From Selaginella moellendorffii (taxonomy: Eukaryota > Streptophyta > Lycopodiopsida > Selaginellales > Selaginellaceae), in assembly GCF_000143415.4 (NCBI RefSeq), contig NW_003314266.1:202709-266708 (forward strand): a DNA stretch of 64,000 bases, given 5' to 3'. Each line of letters starts with the position of its first letter. Within the stretch, counting starts at the first letter, position 1. Of the stretch, positions 1-10,760 are shown one piece after another. The notes below the pieces were generated by a model. The model had not been told where the DNA came from, did not search any database, and worked only from the letters and a program-made list of their open reading frames with translations. Both the position numbers and the translations under genes were made by a program.

Positions 1-1300
1 GCCTTCGCTGATTATATACTAATTTAATTCTAATTTTATAAAGAGATCAGAACTTAAATAAATACTTTTATAAAAAATTATTTAATAAGATTAAAAACTA
101 CTTAAATTTGAGTAATTGGATTGAAGAAAACCCTATTATCTGTTATTTTAGTTATTAAATCTGGTCCAGTTATTTTGAAATGTGACATAATCTTAACAGT
201 TAAATACTTTCTATAAAATTAGACCTATAAGGTCTATAAATATATATATTTATATATATGTATTAGTTAGGTGATATATTGAATATAGGACTATAGCATA
301 TAGAAAGAAATATTTTTATTTATGGGCCCTTTCCTCAACCTTTATAAATTGTTTCTCAAATCATTCTTTTTGGTTTTTTACAAAGCTTTATTTTATATTT
401 AACAAATAAATAAATCACTTCCTATAAGTTTTTGAATTTGGACTTCTCAAAAGATCAATTAGCCTAATATTTCAAATGAAGAAAATAACATTTTTTTTAA
501 TTACTTATTGTAAACCATAAATTTTTCCTTTCTAATTTGCTAACTTACCTCATTTATCCGACCACTACAACCTTGGCCTTAGTTAATTTCCCTTACCAAT
601 GTTCTCTCTTATTGTACCAACTCCTACTTGGTTCTATTTAGTTTCAATAACTCATGCATGAGCAATAGAGCGTTAACTATCCATACATAAATTCCCAAAT
701 TCTCTCCCAATCCCCCTCCCTAAGTTGAACTAAATTTTAAATTCAATTACACTCCCCACAGGCACAAACAGCCAAACATACCAAGCCTCAAAGTTTCTAA
801 CATCCTTTAATATAACAAAACTTAATTATGGGACCTTCTAAATCCCAAATCTTGAAGCAAATGTTGCATTCAAGATCAAGGTTTGGGAGTAGTGTATTTA
901 GTGCTGTACAAGATCAAATTTAAAGAGCTCAAAGCATGGAGTCTTAAAATTGGAGCTGATGGGACTTTGGAGCTATAAGATTAAATCTTATCATAAACCT
1001 TATAAACCTTAGAGTAATATAAAACAGGTTTGTGCATTCCAACTGGGAATGAATCTAATATGCAAGTCATCTAATACAACTTCTCTGTTGCAGATGTTCA
1101 CTCATCCTTTTCTGGAGCATTTGCTTGGATTCTCCAAACTTTGAAAAGCTAAGAAATTTCTTTCAGGGAATTGGTTTTGAAGGTCATGCTTATTTGAAGC
1201 AAAAATGATGATTGGAAGTATTCATGTACCTCAAGTGGATTTCTGGTTCAGTTGGAATGCTAGGTTGTAAATTGTCTCTTATGAACTTTGTTTTTTCAAA
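1..1300. other. AT-rich non-coding stretch
   Basis: No open frame or splice pattern supports a gene here. The sequence is AT-rich and looks like decayed repeat DNA. Positions about 225-300 (TA-rich, ending in a 'gactatagcata' type motif) resemble 13390-13465, which suggests that both belong to one repeat family. Confidence 0.5.
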
Positions 1301-1369
1301 GTAGTACTTAGTTCCAAAATCTTTTTCTCTTGCTTAACTTTATATTGTTTATGCCCAGGTATGGAGGAG

Positions 1370-2400
1370 CTTTGTGAGATACTGCCATGGATGGGCTCTT
1401 TATAACGCACTTGTGAGAAGCAAAAGCAACATAGGAAAACACGTCTACTGGGAGTTGAGCAGTGTGACTGATGCCATTGTCGACAGTTGCCTCGCTCTGC
1501 TCCCAGAAGCTTGCTACGGTCCAGCCGCCTTCCTCACTAGCCTGCTCGATCCAGTCAAGAGCCTGGCACCTAAGGAGCTTCCATCTCGGCTCTAGAACGC
1601 CTTGAAAACAATCATCATCTCTCTGCCAAAGAGCTCTATGATTAAATTCCCGGGGCGTGCACGGCGGCGAATCGTCGATGTGGAGCGTGAGGGAGTCGTG
1701 GTGGTGGTGGTAGAAGGAGGGGCGGTGGCAGTGGCTGCCACCCGAGTAGAGCACCGTGGTATCGTCGCCCACGCGGACGCGCACCGGGGAGCAGGAGCAC
1801 GGTGAGCAGTGGGCCGAGGAGATGTGGACGCGGGGGCTGTGGCTGAGGGAGCGGTCAAGTTTGTGGAGATTCCAGGAGCTCTTTTGTAGCAGGAGTTCCC
1901 TGAACAAATTGCCAGTGAGCTCTACGATTTCTAGCAAATCTATGAAGAAATTTTTGTGGCACTATTTGGCTCATCTCATTTTGTCAATGGGTTTTTGGAT
2001 AGTGAGTTCCTGGGAAATAATGAAATGAATTTTTGTATTGTTTGCCTTGATAGCTCACAGGTTAGTAGCAAAAGGACAATATGACCATGGAGACGCTTGC
2101 TTCCATATGCTCTAGATATACCAGCACTTCAGAATCGTCCAGAAGCCAATTATCACACATATATCCTCAAGAGATTGTTTCAAGTGCTGCCAAATGCAAA
2201 CAAGTATGAATTAGTATGAAATCTCATCAATGAGAGAATGCTAGAGCTTTGCAAGCTCGAGGCTGATGAGAAGGAGATCGAGTAGCGATCTGGAAGGACA
2301 CTTTACATTAATGTGAAGAAAAGAGTTAGAGAAAAAGAAAATAATGGAAAAACAGTTATTGTAAGTTCTATTAGAGGGTGTCATGCATTGGCAAGGCTTA
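1370..2400. pseudogene. coding-like debris, family not recognised
   Basis: A GC-rich island (about 1560-1870) sits abruptly in AT-rich DNA. Several frames are open for 60-200 codons on both strands but none gives a recognisable domain. At about 2090-2330 (plus) a frame reads like degenerate protein, with pieces such as LFQVLPNANKYELV and LINERMLELCKLEADEKE broken by stops. I read the region as remnants of one or more genes or a transposon and cannot name it. Confidence 0.25.
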
Positions 2401-2967
2401 TTTTCTTAGAACTTCAAGGTCCTTTCTTGCTTTCTTCTTAGCAGCCAGTGCTTTGAACTGATTGATCAATTTAGCCAGCAGTCTCTCAATCCATTTTCTC
2501 AGAAAATATTTATCATATAAATTATTATGTTTTAGTTCTAATTAGTTAAGTAAATATTAGATAAAAGGCACATTCTTTTTTATAAAATCTTGGAATCAGA
2601 AACATAAATGCCAAGATCTTATTCAATTTTGAATCCTACATATTATTCACATGATAACATGGTTATTCTCATGTATTGTATCTCTTAGCTTGTTCTATAT
2701 TATAGTCCACTATCCTATCGATAATCTAAATAACATATAATAATTCTAACATTTTATATATACTGATGTAAAATTTGTAGCATTATTTCTTTATTGAACA
2801 ATTTTTTTAATCATTTTAAAGCATCTTTGTAAATTTATTTCTAAATTTATTCCAGTGTAGCTGTACTTGGTAAGAAACAATTCTTTAATTAGAAGAATTC
2901 TGTCTAAAGTAACCTCACTCCTCTATCACCACTTGAAGCATAAACTGCTCGTTGTATTGCCACAGAT

Positions 2968-3765
2968 TCAGAATGTCGACTTTACACACAGGAGCTCCAC
3001 AAGTGTCATTGTTGCCCCCATGAGAAATGGAATGATCAAGCCCATAATCAAATGAAATATCAGCTTCAACCTTTTGTTCTTGTTGAGGAAATGAACTGAT
3101 TGAGCAGTGCATATATTTGGAATGGTGTGAAGTCCAGTATAGATGATCCATGTTAAAATCCAACCCGGCCAATGACCCTTGAGTGAAATTATTGTGGTCC
3201 CGACATTCATCCCTCCCACTAAACCTCCAGTAACAAACAAGGTGATGGGTTTGATATCGCTTGTAAAATAAATCCACACAATGTAAAGCATCATATTTAT
3301 CATGCAAATGATGCTAAACATTCCACTGCTCATCTCCGTGATGAAGCAATACCCATACTTGAGTATAGATCCCTGGAAAAGACATTGAAGCATTAGAAAA
3401 AAATTAATTCACACAATTTTACATACCTCATTATAACCATAATAGCAATTGTAAAAGCTATTCTCCTTGAGAATAAGACAGTTAACACATAAGAAACCCG
3501 TAAGGATCAAAAGTCCGGCAACAAAGTAATCTCGACATTGACTTAAAAACTTTTTTTGTTGTTCAGTAAACACTCTTTCCTTCTCTTTCCACATATCAAA
3601 CCTTAACTTGGCTTTTAGCAACTCATAATAATGATCGTTATCTTCCATCCAATCAATCTCTCCTTTCATAGGAAAAACTTTTGATCTGTGAGGTTTCCGA
3701 AGACACAACTCTCCATGAGATCTGTGCGGTATGCACGCAACTGAGCTCATATCCTTTAACGCCAT
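2968..3765 (-). CDS. predicted multi-pass membrane protein, unknown family
   Basis: Two-exon model on the minus strand: exon 1 is 3765-3427 and exon 2 is 3372-2968. The 54-bp intron has a GTATGT donor and a CTTTTCCAG acceptor and is in phase 0, so the frame stays open to give 247 residues. The first ~75 residues are charged and soluble (MALKDMSSV start). They are followed by about five hydrophobic segments, for example YFVAGLLILTGFLCVN, MFSIICMINMMLYIVWIYF and FHLIMGLIIPFLMGATM. No family is recognised and no enzymatic motif is visible. The gene begins about 90 bp downstream of a truncated germin-like pseudogene on the same strand, so it could be expressed from that duplicated promoter. It could also be a fragment of a larger gene. 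Confidence 0.42.
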
Positions 3766-3849
3766 CTACTACAATGTAAAATCCTTTACAGAAACCTAGA
3801 TTTATACAATGAATTATCCTTTTTCCCAAAAAGGAGTGGCGGCACGTGG

Positions 3850-4291
3850 CAAATTGATCTGGAAGTGAAACAATCCACGGGGGAACACGAACAGCTCGCC
3901 GGGATAGATGGTCTAGAGCTGAAACATAGAGAGCTCCCTGGACGAGGAAGAGGAGCTCGGTGACTTGTGGGGGATTGACACCGCCGGGAGCGTAGTCAAG
4001 GAGCACAAATGAGATGCCCACAGAGTGTTGAGCTCAGGGAAATTGGCAACGTTTGCAGCGGTGACGGCGGAGGTGAGCCTGTTGCTGGTGTTGCCCGGGT
4101 TCCTGAGCAAACCCAACTTGAAGTCCTCGGCTGCCATGGGCTTGCAAACCTTGCCATTGATGGTGATAGTGCTGTTGTTGTCCGCAACACAAACTTCCTG
4201 GAGCATGTCCTCATGCAGCGCGAATGAGTGGTTTTTGTGAGCACGCAAAGGCAAAGAGGGTGATGAGAATTGCCAGCATTGTTGCCGCCAT
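3850..4291 (-). pseudogene. truncated germin-like protein pseudogene
   Basis: Minus-strand copy of the intact germin-like gene at 9449-10120. It starts at the homologous ATG (4291) and follows that gene closely (EDMLQEVCVADNNST, GLLRNPGNTSNRL, ELLFLVQGALYV). It carries several lesions. A 2-bp deletion after the signal-peptide region shifts the frame and creates an early TGA. About 12 bp are missing at the HVHPRG motif, removing two metal-binding histidines. Homology stops after the FPRG..HFQIN segment, so the C-terminal third is absent. The upstream DNA to about 4400, including the TATA-like box, also matches the promoter of the intact copy, so a whole promoter-plus-gene segment was duplicated in inverted orientation. 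Confidence 0.85.
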
Positions 4292-4370
4292 GGAATGAGA
4301 GAAAAATATCCTTGATATGAGACACTGTTGAGAGGGAAATGGATTGGGCTTATAAAGGGAGTCTAGGACA

Positions 4371-4943
4371 ATCTAGCACCTCTAGACTTGCATGGCCTTT
4401 CTCATCCATCGATACATTAGTTCTTCACCATGTAACTATCAAATAACCAGATCTAGCATTCGTGGACAATAGAATTGAAGGAAGGCTGACTGACAAGTAA
4501 TCACTTTCCATCTAGTTACGACCAAGAAGGCGTTGTATGCATTTAGCTTAAACAATACCAACTAGCTCTGGCCTTTTGCTTTTTCTTGTGGAATTAAGAA
4601 AATCAGCTTAAAAACAACTTTGTAGAGCTTGCAATTGCTGTATTATTCGTTGTGCTTTGCCGCAGATTGAAGATGGAGCTCGACTATGGTGATCGGGCAC
4701 TAAATGTGTGGAATTGCTTGTGATGAAGATGTGTATGCCACAGTCCCAAAACACAAACCTCCACTTGGTTGGCTGACCAAAGCAAAGGACGCTGTGAGAA
4801 ATAAGAACCAAGCAAGCAACTCGGAATACTTCCGATCCTCGCGCAAAATTTTTTTATCCGGTTTATATTTTTACAGCCGACCCTAATGGGAACCCTAATT
4901 TTATTCTTGGCATATACCTTTCATTTCGGGAGGAGGGCGAGAA
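4371..4943. other. intergenic, shared promoter region
   Basis: This stretch separates the germin-like pseudogene (minus) from the unknown gene at 4944 (plus). The part up to about 4400 matches the upstream DNA of the intact germin-like gene (9337-9400, reversed). Nothing else coding is seen. Confidence 0.4.
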
Positions 4944-7900
4944 ATGGCGAGGCGCATCGCGAATCCAAGGTACTACCAAGGAGTAGTTGTCGTAGCCGCG
5001 GCACCGTCCTTTTGGGAGCTGCTAGTGCTGTGCGTTGTGGTGCTGGGCATGCTCTCGTTCTTGGTGCTCTCGCCGCTCGTTTTCAAGTTCTGGAAGCGCA
5101 ACACGCAGCAGCCAAAGGGACGACGAGCTTTCGCGCAGCGACGACAATCCACACTCACAGCTTTCGCGCAGCCCAGCAGGGAGTGCTCGTTTTGCTGCAT
5201 CGACATCAACTTGCTCAAGCTCAAGACAAGTAAGCATTTTCCAGTTTTTTTTATAAAGGGTGTTTAGTTTTGGTGTTGACCTTTATTCCACTTGTTTCTA
5301 AACCTCTGTTTACAGTGTCCGGGATTCGGAATATTGACTTTGGCCGGACTCCTGCTGTACGACCATCGAGTAATAACCCAATCTTCTATGCTCCTCGCAT
5401 CAGTGACTACGAATGTAAGTTTCTTGTTTATCTTCCAGGACCTGGCTGACTTTGATTTGTTTCTTTTTTTTTTTCATAGACCTTCTTGACTACCAACACT
5501 CGAGAATGATGCCAGGTGTTGTTCTTGACTTCCAGAGCTCAAGAATGGTGCCAGCGGTTCACAGCGGGTCCCTTGACACTGATCTAGCTGAGCTGCCAAG
5601 GAGCGTTGTTCCACAGCCTCCAATCACCTCGGAAGTTCGTTTGCCTTTGACAATGCTCGACTTTGTGATCCCTCCGGCTTTCATGCCTGGTCAGCTGCAG
5701 CAAGAGCAAAGCCATCACGACATAACGACTGCCTCCAGCGTGAGCTCTGAGCCGCAGTTACTGCTGGAGATTGACAATGAAGTAAGCCCACTCTGCTTTT
5801 CATATTGTCACTAACACACACCTGATGCAGTTTCTCAAGCGCTTGGAGGTCGTCTCTGAGCTCCTTATCGCAAGGTCAATCCAGGAGTCACGCATGGCCA
5901 TGGCTTGTGTTGGTTATGGCCAGCTACAGTGTTTGCTCATGATCTTGCTTCAGCAGCAGAGTCATGACGATGGTGTGCTCAACACGTCCAATGAGGTAAG
6001 CTTTCTCGTCTTTCCAGTCTACTTGGAGTCATTTTCTAATCTCTTTGTCCATGCAGTTTTTACGTACGCTGGTAAAGCACACAAGAGAAGCCAAGTGTAC
6101 ATTCCTCGACCTCAATCAAGACATATCGGTCTCACAACTCTACGGTCAAGACTTTATGCCTCTGCAGCGTCAATCGGTGATGATCAAGGGATTACGGAGC
6201 AATGCAATCTTCACGCTCCAGGTGATTAGTGAGCCCGGCTTAATTCCCGGATGTGGTTCGAAGTCCTACAACTCTAGCGTAAGAATACTTTCCATATTCC
6301 TTGGCTCAGTGGTTCCAAGTCCAGCATACTCTTTTCCACTAAATGTAAGTCTATCTTCTCCTCGCTCCACACTTAACACTTGGCTTCTATAGGTTGCGTT
6401 GCCGGAGCTGGCAAGTGGTGCTCGTTCTGTTCTTCGCATCACCAGCGGCATGGAAGCTCCTCTTCCTGGTCGGCCTGGTGCTCCACTGCTGCTCAACAAT
6501 CTATGCTGTTCACGCTTTTCTGGTGATCTTTCCTCGTGGACTTGTGTGGAGCTCCAGGTGCCGAGTTATCCATCACTGTTTGAGTTGGCGGTGCTCAAAC
6601 TCAACGCAGTTATTCCGCAGCCTCCAATCACCCCACTGCTTATCAAGCTAGTCTGCGTCAACTTCCAAGGAGATTACAATACTACTAACTGTAAGCTGTT
6701 TATGTTTTTGTTTGCATCATCCTTATCAAGTGTTTTGGTTTGAAGTTCCAGCAATCTGCGAGCGGGAAGTACATCGCGACATTGTGCCTGAGAGAGGAAA
6801 ACAAGAAGCTCCTTGGTTCCTTGGTGCTCGGCTGCTGCTCAACGATGATGAAAGCCCTCCATGCTCTTTACGGTTTTGTGGCGCTCTTTCCTCCGGGACT
6901 TGTGTTGAGCTCCAGGCGCCGATTTATCCATCATTAATCGAGCGAGCGTTACTTTATGAACCATATCGTAAGCGCTGCACTTCAGATTTTCGTTCTTTAC
7001 GATAATTGACGACAATTGGTTTGCCACTCAGCGTCTTGGACGTTCTGGACGCTCTAACTGAACGATTTCATACTGGCAAACCCCAGCATTTTCTGGTTAT
7101 CGGGGAGCGGAGAGTCACACTGATGTTTGGGCCCCGGAGGGAGTGCTCGTTTTGTGTCATCGACATCAGCAAGATCACGCTCAATAAAATCATGCCCCTT
7201 AGGTTTGTTTTTTACTGTTTTGACAGTGTCGGGGCTTACTTTCCCGTGGCATGGCAGCCTTCGTGCTTTGGAATCAACACTCCCTGATGATCACAATGCT
7301 TATACAGATGTAAGTACTCTTCCAAATTCCTTGTGGATTTTAGCTCTGAATTTATGTGTTGATTGAGCAGGAGGTCTTTGACATGTTTATTAATCTTATT
7401 CACGCGTCAAAAGGTGGCTGGAAATATTCTAATTTACATGTACGTTTGAATTCAATTTTCATTCGATGCTTTTTGGATCTTTTATATTAATTTGCGAATG
7501 CAGGAACTATACGCTGGCTTTAAAGACGCTTGGCTTTTGCGTGGTGGCCAATTTCGGGCTCAGGTACAAGAGCTGCTAAGGCGTGGTGCTCCGCCTTTTA
7601 TAAACTATGAGTGGGAAAGTCACAACATTCTATCTGAGCTAGAAAAACAAGAAGCGGCCAGCTTGGATGATCAGTCAGACGACGGTGCTGTTTTGCCACC
7701 ATCCATCCATCAACTTGGAAGCTCTGGCAACTTCTTGGAGGTGATACCGATTGCGGCGGATTGCTCCTTCGAGGATTTGGAGCTCCAAGTTCGTGGTTCA
7801 AGACGATCCTGTAGCTCCCACGTAAGTATTCTTTCCGTTTCTCATGGATGTTATACCTGAATATAAGTTATGCAGTTCTCGGATGCCATCTTCAAAGACG

Positions 7901-8316
7901 CAGGAGGAGATTTGATGCGGCACGAGCCAGCTGGAGACCTGGAGGATGGCTGGGAAGAATTGCCGATGGATGAAGGATGGAGCGACTTTTCCGAATTGGT
8001 GAGCGATGAGCAAGGAGTTAGTGCTGTTTTTGTGGAGATCCGTGAAGCTGATCAACCTGGGAGCTCAGAGAACGAGGGTGATTTGACGCCTTATGCAGCA
8101 GCAGAACTGCTAGATGCAGTACCAGCGACAATGTTAACAACCTTGACATTCATGGGCGACATAGCGACACCATTGTTTTGTGCCACTGGTAAGTGTTTTT
8201 TTTTTTTTTCCTCTGTTGTTTCTCTTCTCCTTTCAACAGTCACTGACACGAACACTTGAACAGGTATAGAGAAGGCGATAAGTGGTGCTATCAGAATAAA
8301 ACAGAAGGTGTGCTAG
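4944..8316 (+). CDS. multi-exon gene of unknown function with internal repeats
   Basis: Consistent exons: 4944-5229, 5316-5414, 5480-5781, 5831-5995, 6057-6344, 6393-6690 and 6746-7005 (open to a stop at 7003-7005), then a second set 7227-7309, 7371-7439, 7504-7821, 7876-8188 and 8264-8316 (TAG). The protein begins with a short N-terminus and one transmembrane segment (residues ~23-45, FWELLVLCVVVLGMLSFLVL), followed by Pro/Leu-rich sequence. Internal repeats are visible. PSRECSFCCIDI in exon 1 resembles RRECSFCVIDI at ~7136. PQPPIT occurs in exons 3 and 6. GAPLLLNN...TCVELQVPSYPSL in exon 6 matches GARLLLND...TCVELQAPIYPSL in exon 7. The join between the two halves (about 6968-7226) does not keep frame with canonical sites, so this may be two adjacent paralogous genes or one partly broken gene. 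No known domain was recognised. Confidence 0.5.
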
Positions 8317-9330
8317 CCATTTTCAGCGTATGCAGCACCTATACAGCGACAAGGACGATTTTGTCAGCTTGATGGTTGAACGAGCGAGCTCTCGGCGCTC
8401 TCACTTTCACAGATAATTGAAGTTGACACGATGACGATCAGTATGGAGGCACAATTCTATTTTCCTCACGTTGGGCTCCACATGGAGCGGCTCAAAGATT
8501 ATCACGGTCAAATGAAACACAGCTGCTTGGAAACACAAGAGCATAACTTGAAGAAGAAGAAGATAATGTAATCTATAAAGTGGGCAACAACAGCAAAGCA
8601 TCTTCTGCTTGGAGTTACGCGCGGCTGGACGAGGCTCAGGTGGCTCTCGGAAGTTTTAGCATGGATGGCGAGCGTTGATCCAGACTTCAGCAAGTTGGCT
8701 TTTTCCACACAATTGTGCAACAGCAGGGATTGCAAGCCGGTATTTGTGAGAACTCAATACTTGCATTTCTTGCTAAGACTGAGGGAAACGTCTGAAAGGC
8801 AAGAGCATTGCAGCATCAACCAAACACAAGGCAAATGCTGCAGGACGCCATGTAGTCGCCAGCTGAGGCATACATATCTAAGAAACGGCCTGGTTTGATT
8901 CATCTCCTCCTGCAAGAGACACATTTAGTCCCGAGCTCCATCTTCGATCCGCGCCACAACGAAGAAGAATCCTACCTAAAGTCTCAAAATCCAGACAGCG
9001 CCTTGAACCAGAGCGTACCAAATCCATGCTGCGCAATACGCCGGGCTGCACATTAAGACTTGCAAGAGCCTAGTTTTGCAAGTAACCATGAGATTCTCTT
9101 TAGCTCCAAAATAAACGCGACTCGTCCTTAGCCCTGTGTTTTCCCTTCCCTGATAGTTTTCCTTTGTTGTGCATAAAACGCGCTCGTTTTATATTTTCCA
9201 CGAATGCGAAAATCTCCCGCAACTAATTACCTGTAAGTAAGAGCCAATTCCGTAACTTACCTGGAAGTAAGAGCGAAAACTCCGTGTCGCTTTGTTCATC
9301 TTCCAGTTCTTTCCCAAGCCCCATGCATCG
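8317..9330 (+). pseudogene. downstream region with coding-like remnants
   Basis: After the stop at 8316, frames remain protein-like but broken: 8410-8570 reads IIEVDTMTISMEAQFYFP and 8580-8900 reads SVDPDFSKLAFSTQLCNSRD, separated by stops and frame changes. It may be an old 3' part of the upstream gene or an independent decayed gene. No family was recognised. Positions ~8950-9330 hold nothing identifiable apart from the promoter of the germin-like gene. Confidence 0.25.
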
Positions 9331-9374
9331 ATGGCATGCAAGTCTAGAGGTGCTAGATCGTCCCAAAACCTCTT

Positions 9375-9381
9375 TATAAAC
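9375..9381 (+). promoter_or_regulatory. TATA box of the germin-like gene
   Basis: TATAAAC lies 74 bp upstream of the ATG at 9449. The same box and flanks (about 9337-9400) occur inverted upstream of the pseudogene at 4291, which supports a conserved promoter. Confidence 0.6.
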
Positions 9382-9448
9382 CCCACCCCATTTCCCTCTC
9401 CGACAGTGCCTTCGGTCAAGGGTAGTTCTTCATCGTTTCTCTCATTCC

Positions 9449-10120
9449 ATGGCAGCAACAATGCTGGCAATTCTCATCTCCATCTTTGTCTTTGCGTGCT
9501 CGCCACCCCCACTCGTCCTTGCTGCCGATGAGGACATGCTCCAGGACGTTTGCGTCGCAGACAACAACAGCACTATCATCATCAATGGCAAGGTGTGCAA
9601 GCCCATGGCAGCGGTGGTGGCCGAGGACTTCAAGTCGGGCTTGCTCAGGAACCCGGGCAACACCAGCAACAGGCTCGGCTCCGCCGTCACCGCTGCAAAC
9701 GTTGGCAATTTCCCTGGACTCAACACTCTGGGCGTCTCGTTTGCGCGCCTCGACTTCGCCCCCGGCGGTGTCAACCCCCCACACGTCCACCCCCGGGGCA
9801 CCGAGCTCCTCTTCCTCGTCCAGGGAGCTCTCTACGTGGGCTTCGTCACCACCGCACCGGAGAACCGGCTCTTCGCGCAGACCATATATCCCGGCGAGCT
9901 GTTCGTGTTCCCCCGTGGATTGATTCACTTCCAGATCAACGTTTGCAATGAGCCTGCGGTGGCGGTGGCCGGGTTTAACTCGCAGAACCCCGGAGTCTCC
10001 CAGGTTGCCAAGGCCGTGTTTGGCTCAAATCCTCCCATCCTGGACGCCGTCATCGAGAGGACGTTCCAGATCGATGATGCTCTCGTGCAGAGGCTCAGGG
10101 ATCTCGTGAGCATGACGTAG
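9449..10120 (+). CDS. germin-like protein (secreted cupin)
   Basis: Intronless 223-residue protein, the usual germin-like length. A signal peptide (residues ~1-25, MAATMLAILISIFVFA..) targets it to the apoplast. Two cysteines (CVADNNST...GKVCKP) match the N-terminal disulfide of germins. Cupin motif 1 is PPHVHPRGTELLFLVQG, supplying two His and one Glu metal ligands. Cupin motif 2 is GELFVFPRGLIHFQIN, supplying the third His. These residues bind Mn in germins, which form stable hexamers with superoxide dismutase or, in true cereal germins, oxalate oxidase activity. Which reaction applies here cannot be read from sequence. It is the only intact member of three related copies in the window (others at ~3850-4291 and ~17690-17852, both broken and on the other strand). 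Confidence 0.93.
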   Translation: MAATMLAILISIFVFACSPPPLVLAADEDMLQDVCVADNNSTIIINGKVCKPMAAVVAEDFKSGLLRNPGNTSNRLGSAVTAANVGNFPGLNTLGVSFARLDFAPGGVNPPHVHPRGTELLFLVQGALYVGFVTTAPENRLFAQTIYPGELFVFPRGLIHFQINVCNEPAVAVAGFNSQNPGVSQVAKAVFGSNPPILDAVIERTFQIDDALVQRLRDLVSMT

Positions 10121-10164
10121 AATATCGTTTCTCCATTGGAATAACTGTTTTGATTAATAACTTA

Positions 10165-10760
10165 AAAATTCTTGCGAGTTCTCGCGAAATCTGCGAACGG
10201 GTCACTCGAGCAGCTTGAAGTTCCTGTGGTTGCCAAGACTGCTCGCGGCCTCTGGCAATACTCGATCAGAAAGCACGAGCGGCTGGTGTACGTGCGGAGC
10301 CACCCGGTAGCGTCTGTGGTTGCGCTGACCGGGAACTCGGGCTTTATCTTCATGCGCTCCTCCACAAGATGTCATGATCTAACATCGATTGCAGCGAGAA
10401 ATTCCTCATCACTGGTTTTCTCTGAAGCAAAAAATACTGGGATCTCATCTTTCTCAAGTTCCACGCATTCAACAAGTTCTACACCGTGTTCCACCAATCC
10501 TCTTGTAAGAAGGATTCTCTTGTTGTTGGATTCAAGCCAGCATCCTTGGTCCTGCTTACAAGGCCATCTCGCCAAATACTTGCACAGCATCCCTTTGCAA
10601 TGCCTTTGTAGCATCAATAAGAACACAAGATGCCCTTCCAAGGCAAATCTTGTAAGAGCCCATGTAGTCCTTGCTCCCGCATCATTCTTCTCTATCCTTT
10701 TCCACCATGTGATCAAACTCTTTGACGAAAAGGTAATGGAACTAGGCATGCTGTTGCTTT
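10165..10760 (+). pseudogene. degenerate P-loop NTPase fragment (Crinkler/RHS-like, tentative)
   Basis: Immediately downstream of the germin-like gene lies sequence homologous to 17340-17690 (inverted there). Shared pieces include LVYVRS, VASVVAL and SSFSSST. In the second copy the same stretch reads GTPGTGKF, a Walker A-like P-loop, whereas here it has become GNSGF. The order 'short strand - P-loop - long tail' resembles Crinkler/retrotransposon-hot-spot type NTPases found in some plants and oomycetes. That assignment is an inference from memory of the family. Frames are interrupted, so it is not a working gene. Confidence 0.35.

Noticed and set aside
6279-6309. 31-bp intron in exon 5 of the unknown gene
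   Set aside because: GTAAGA...CTCAG looks like splice sites, but 31 bp is too short for this genome and splicing there gives a stop; reading through keeps frame to the donor at 6345.
9416-9928. Minus-strand frame of 170 codons over the germin-like gene
   Set aside because: Shadow of the cupin gene; the plus frame has signal peptide, cupin motifs and TATA box.
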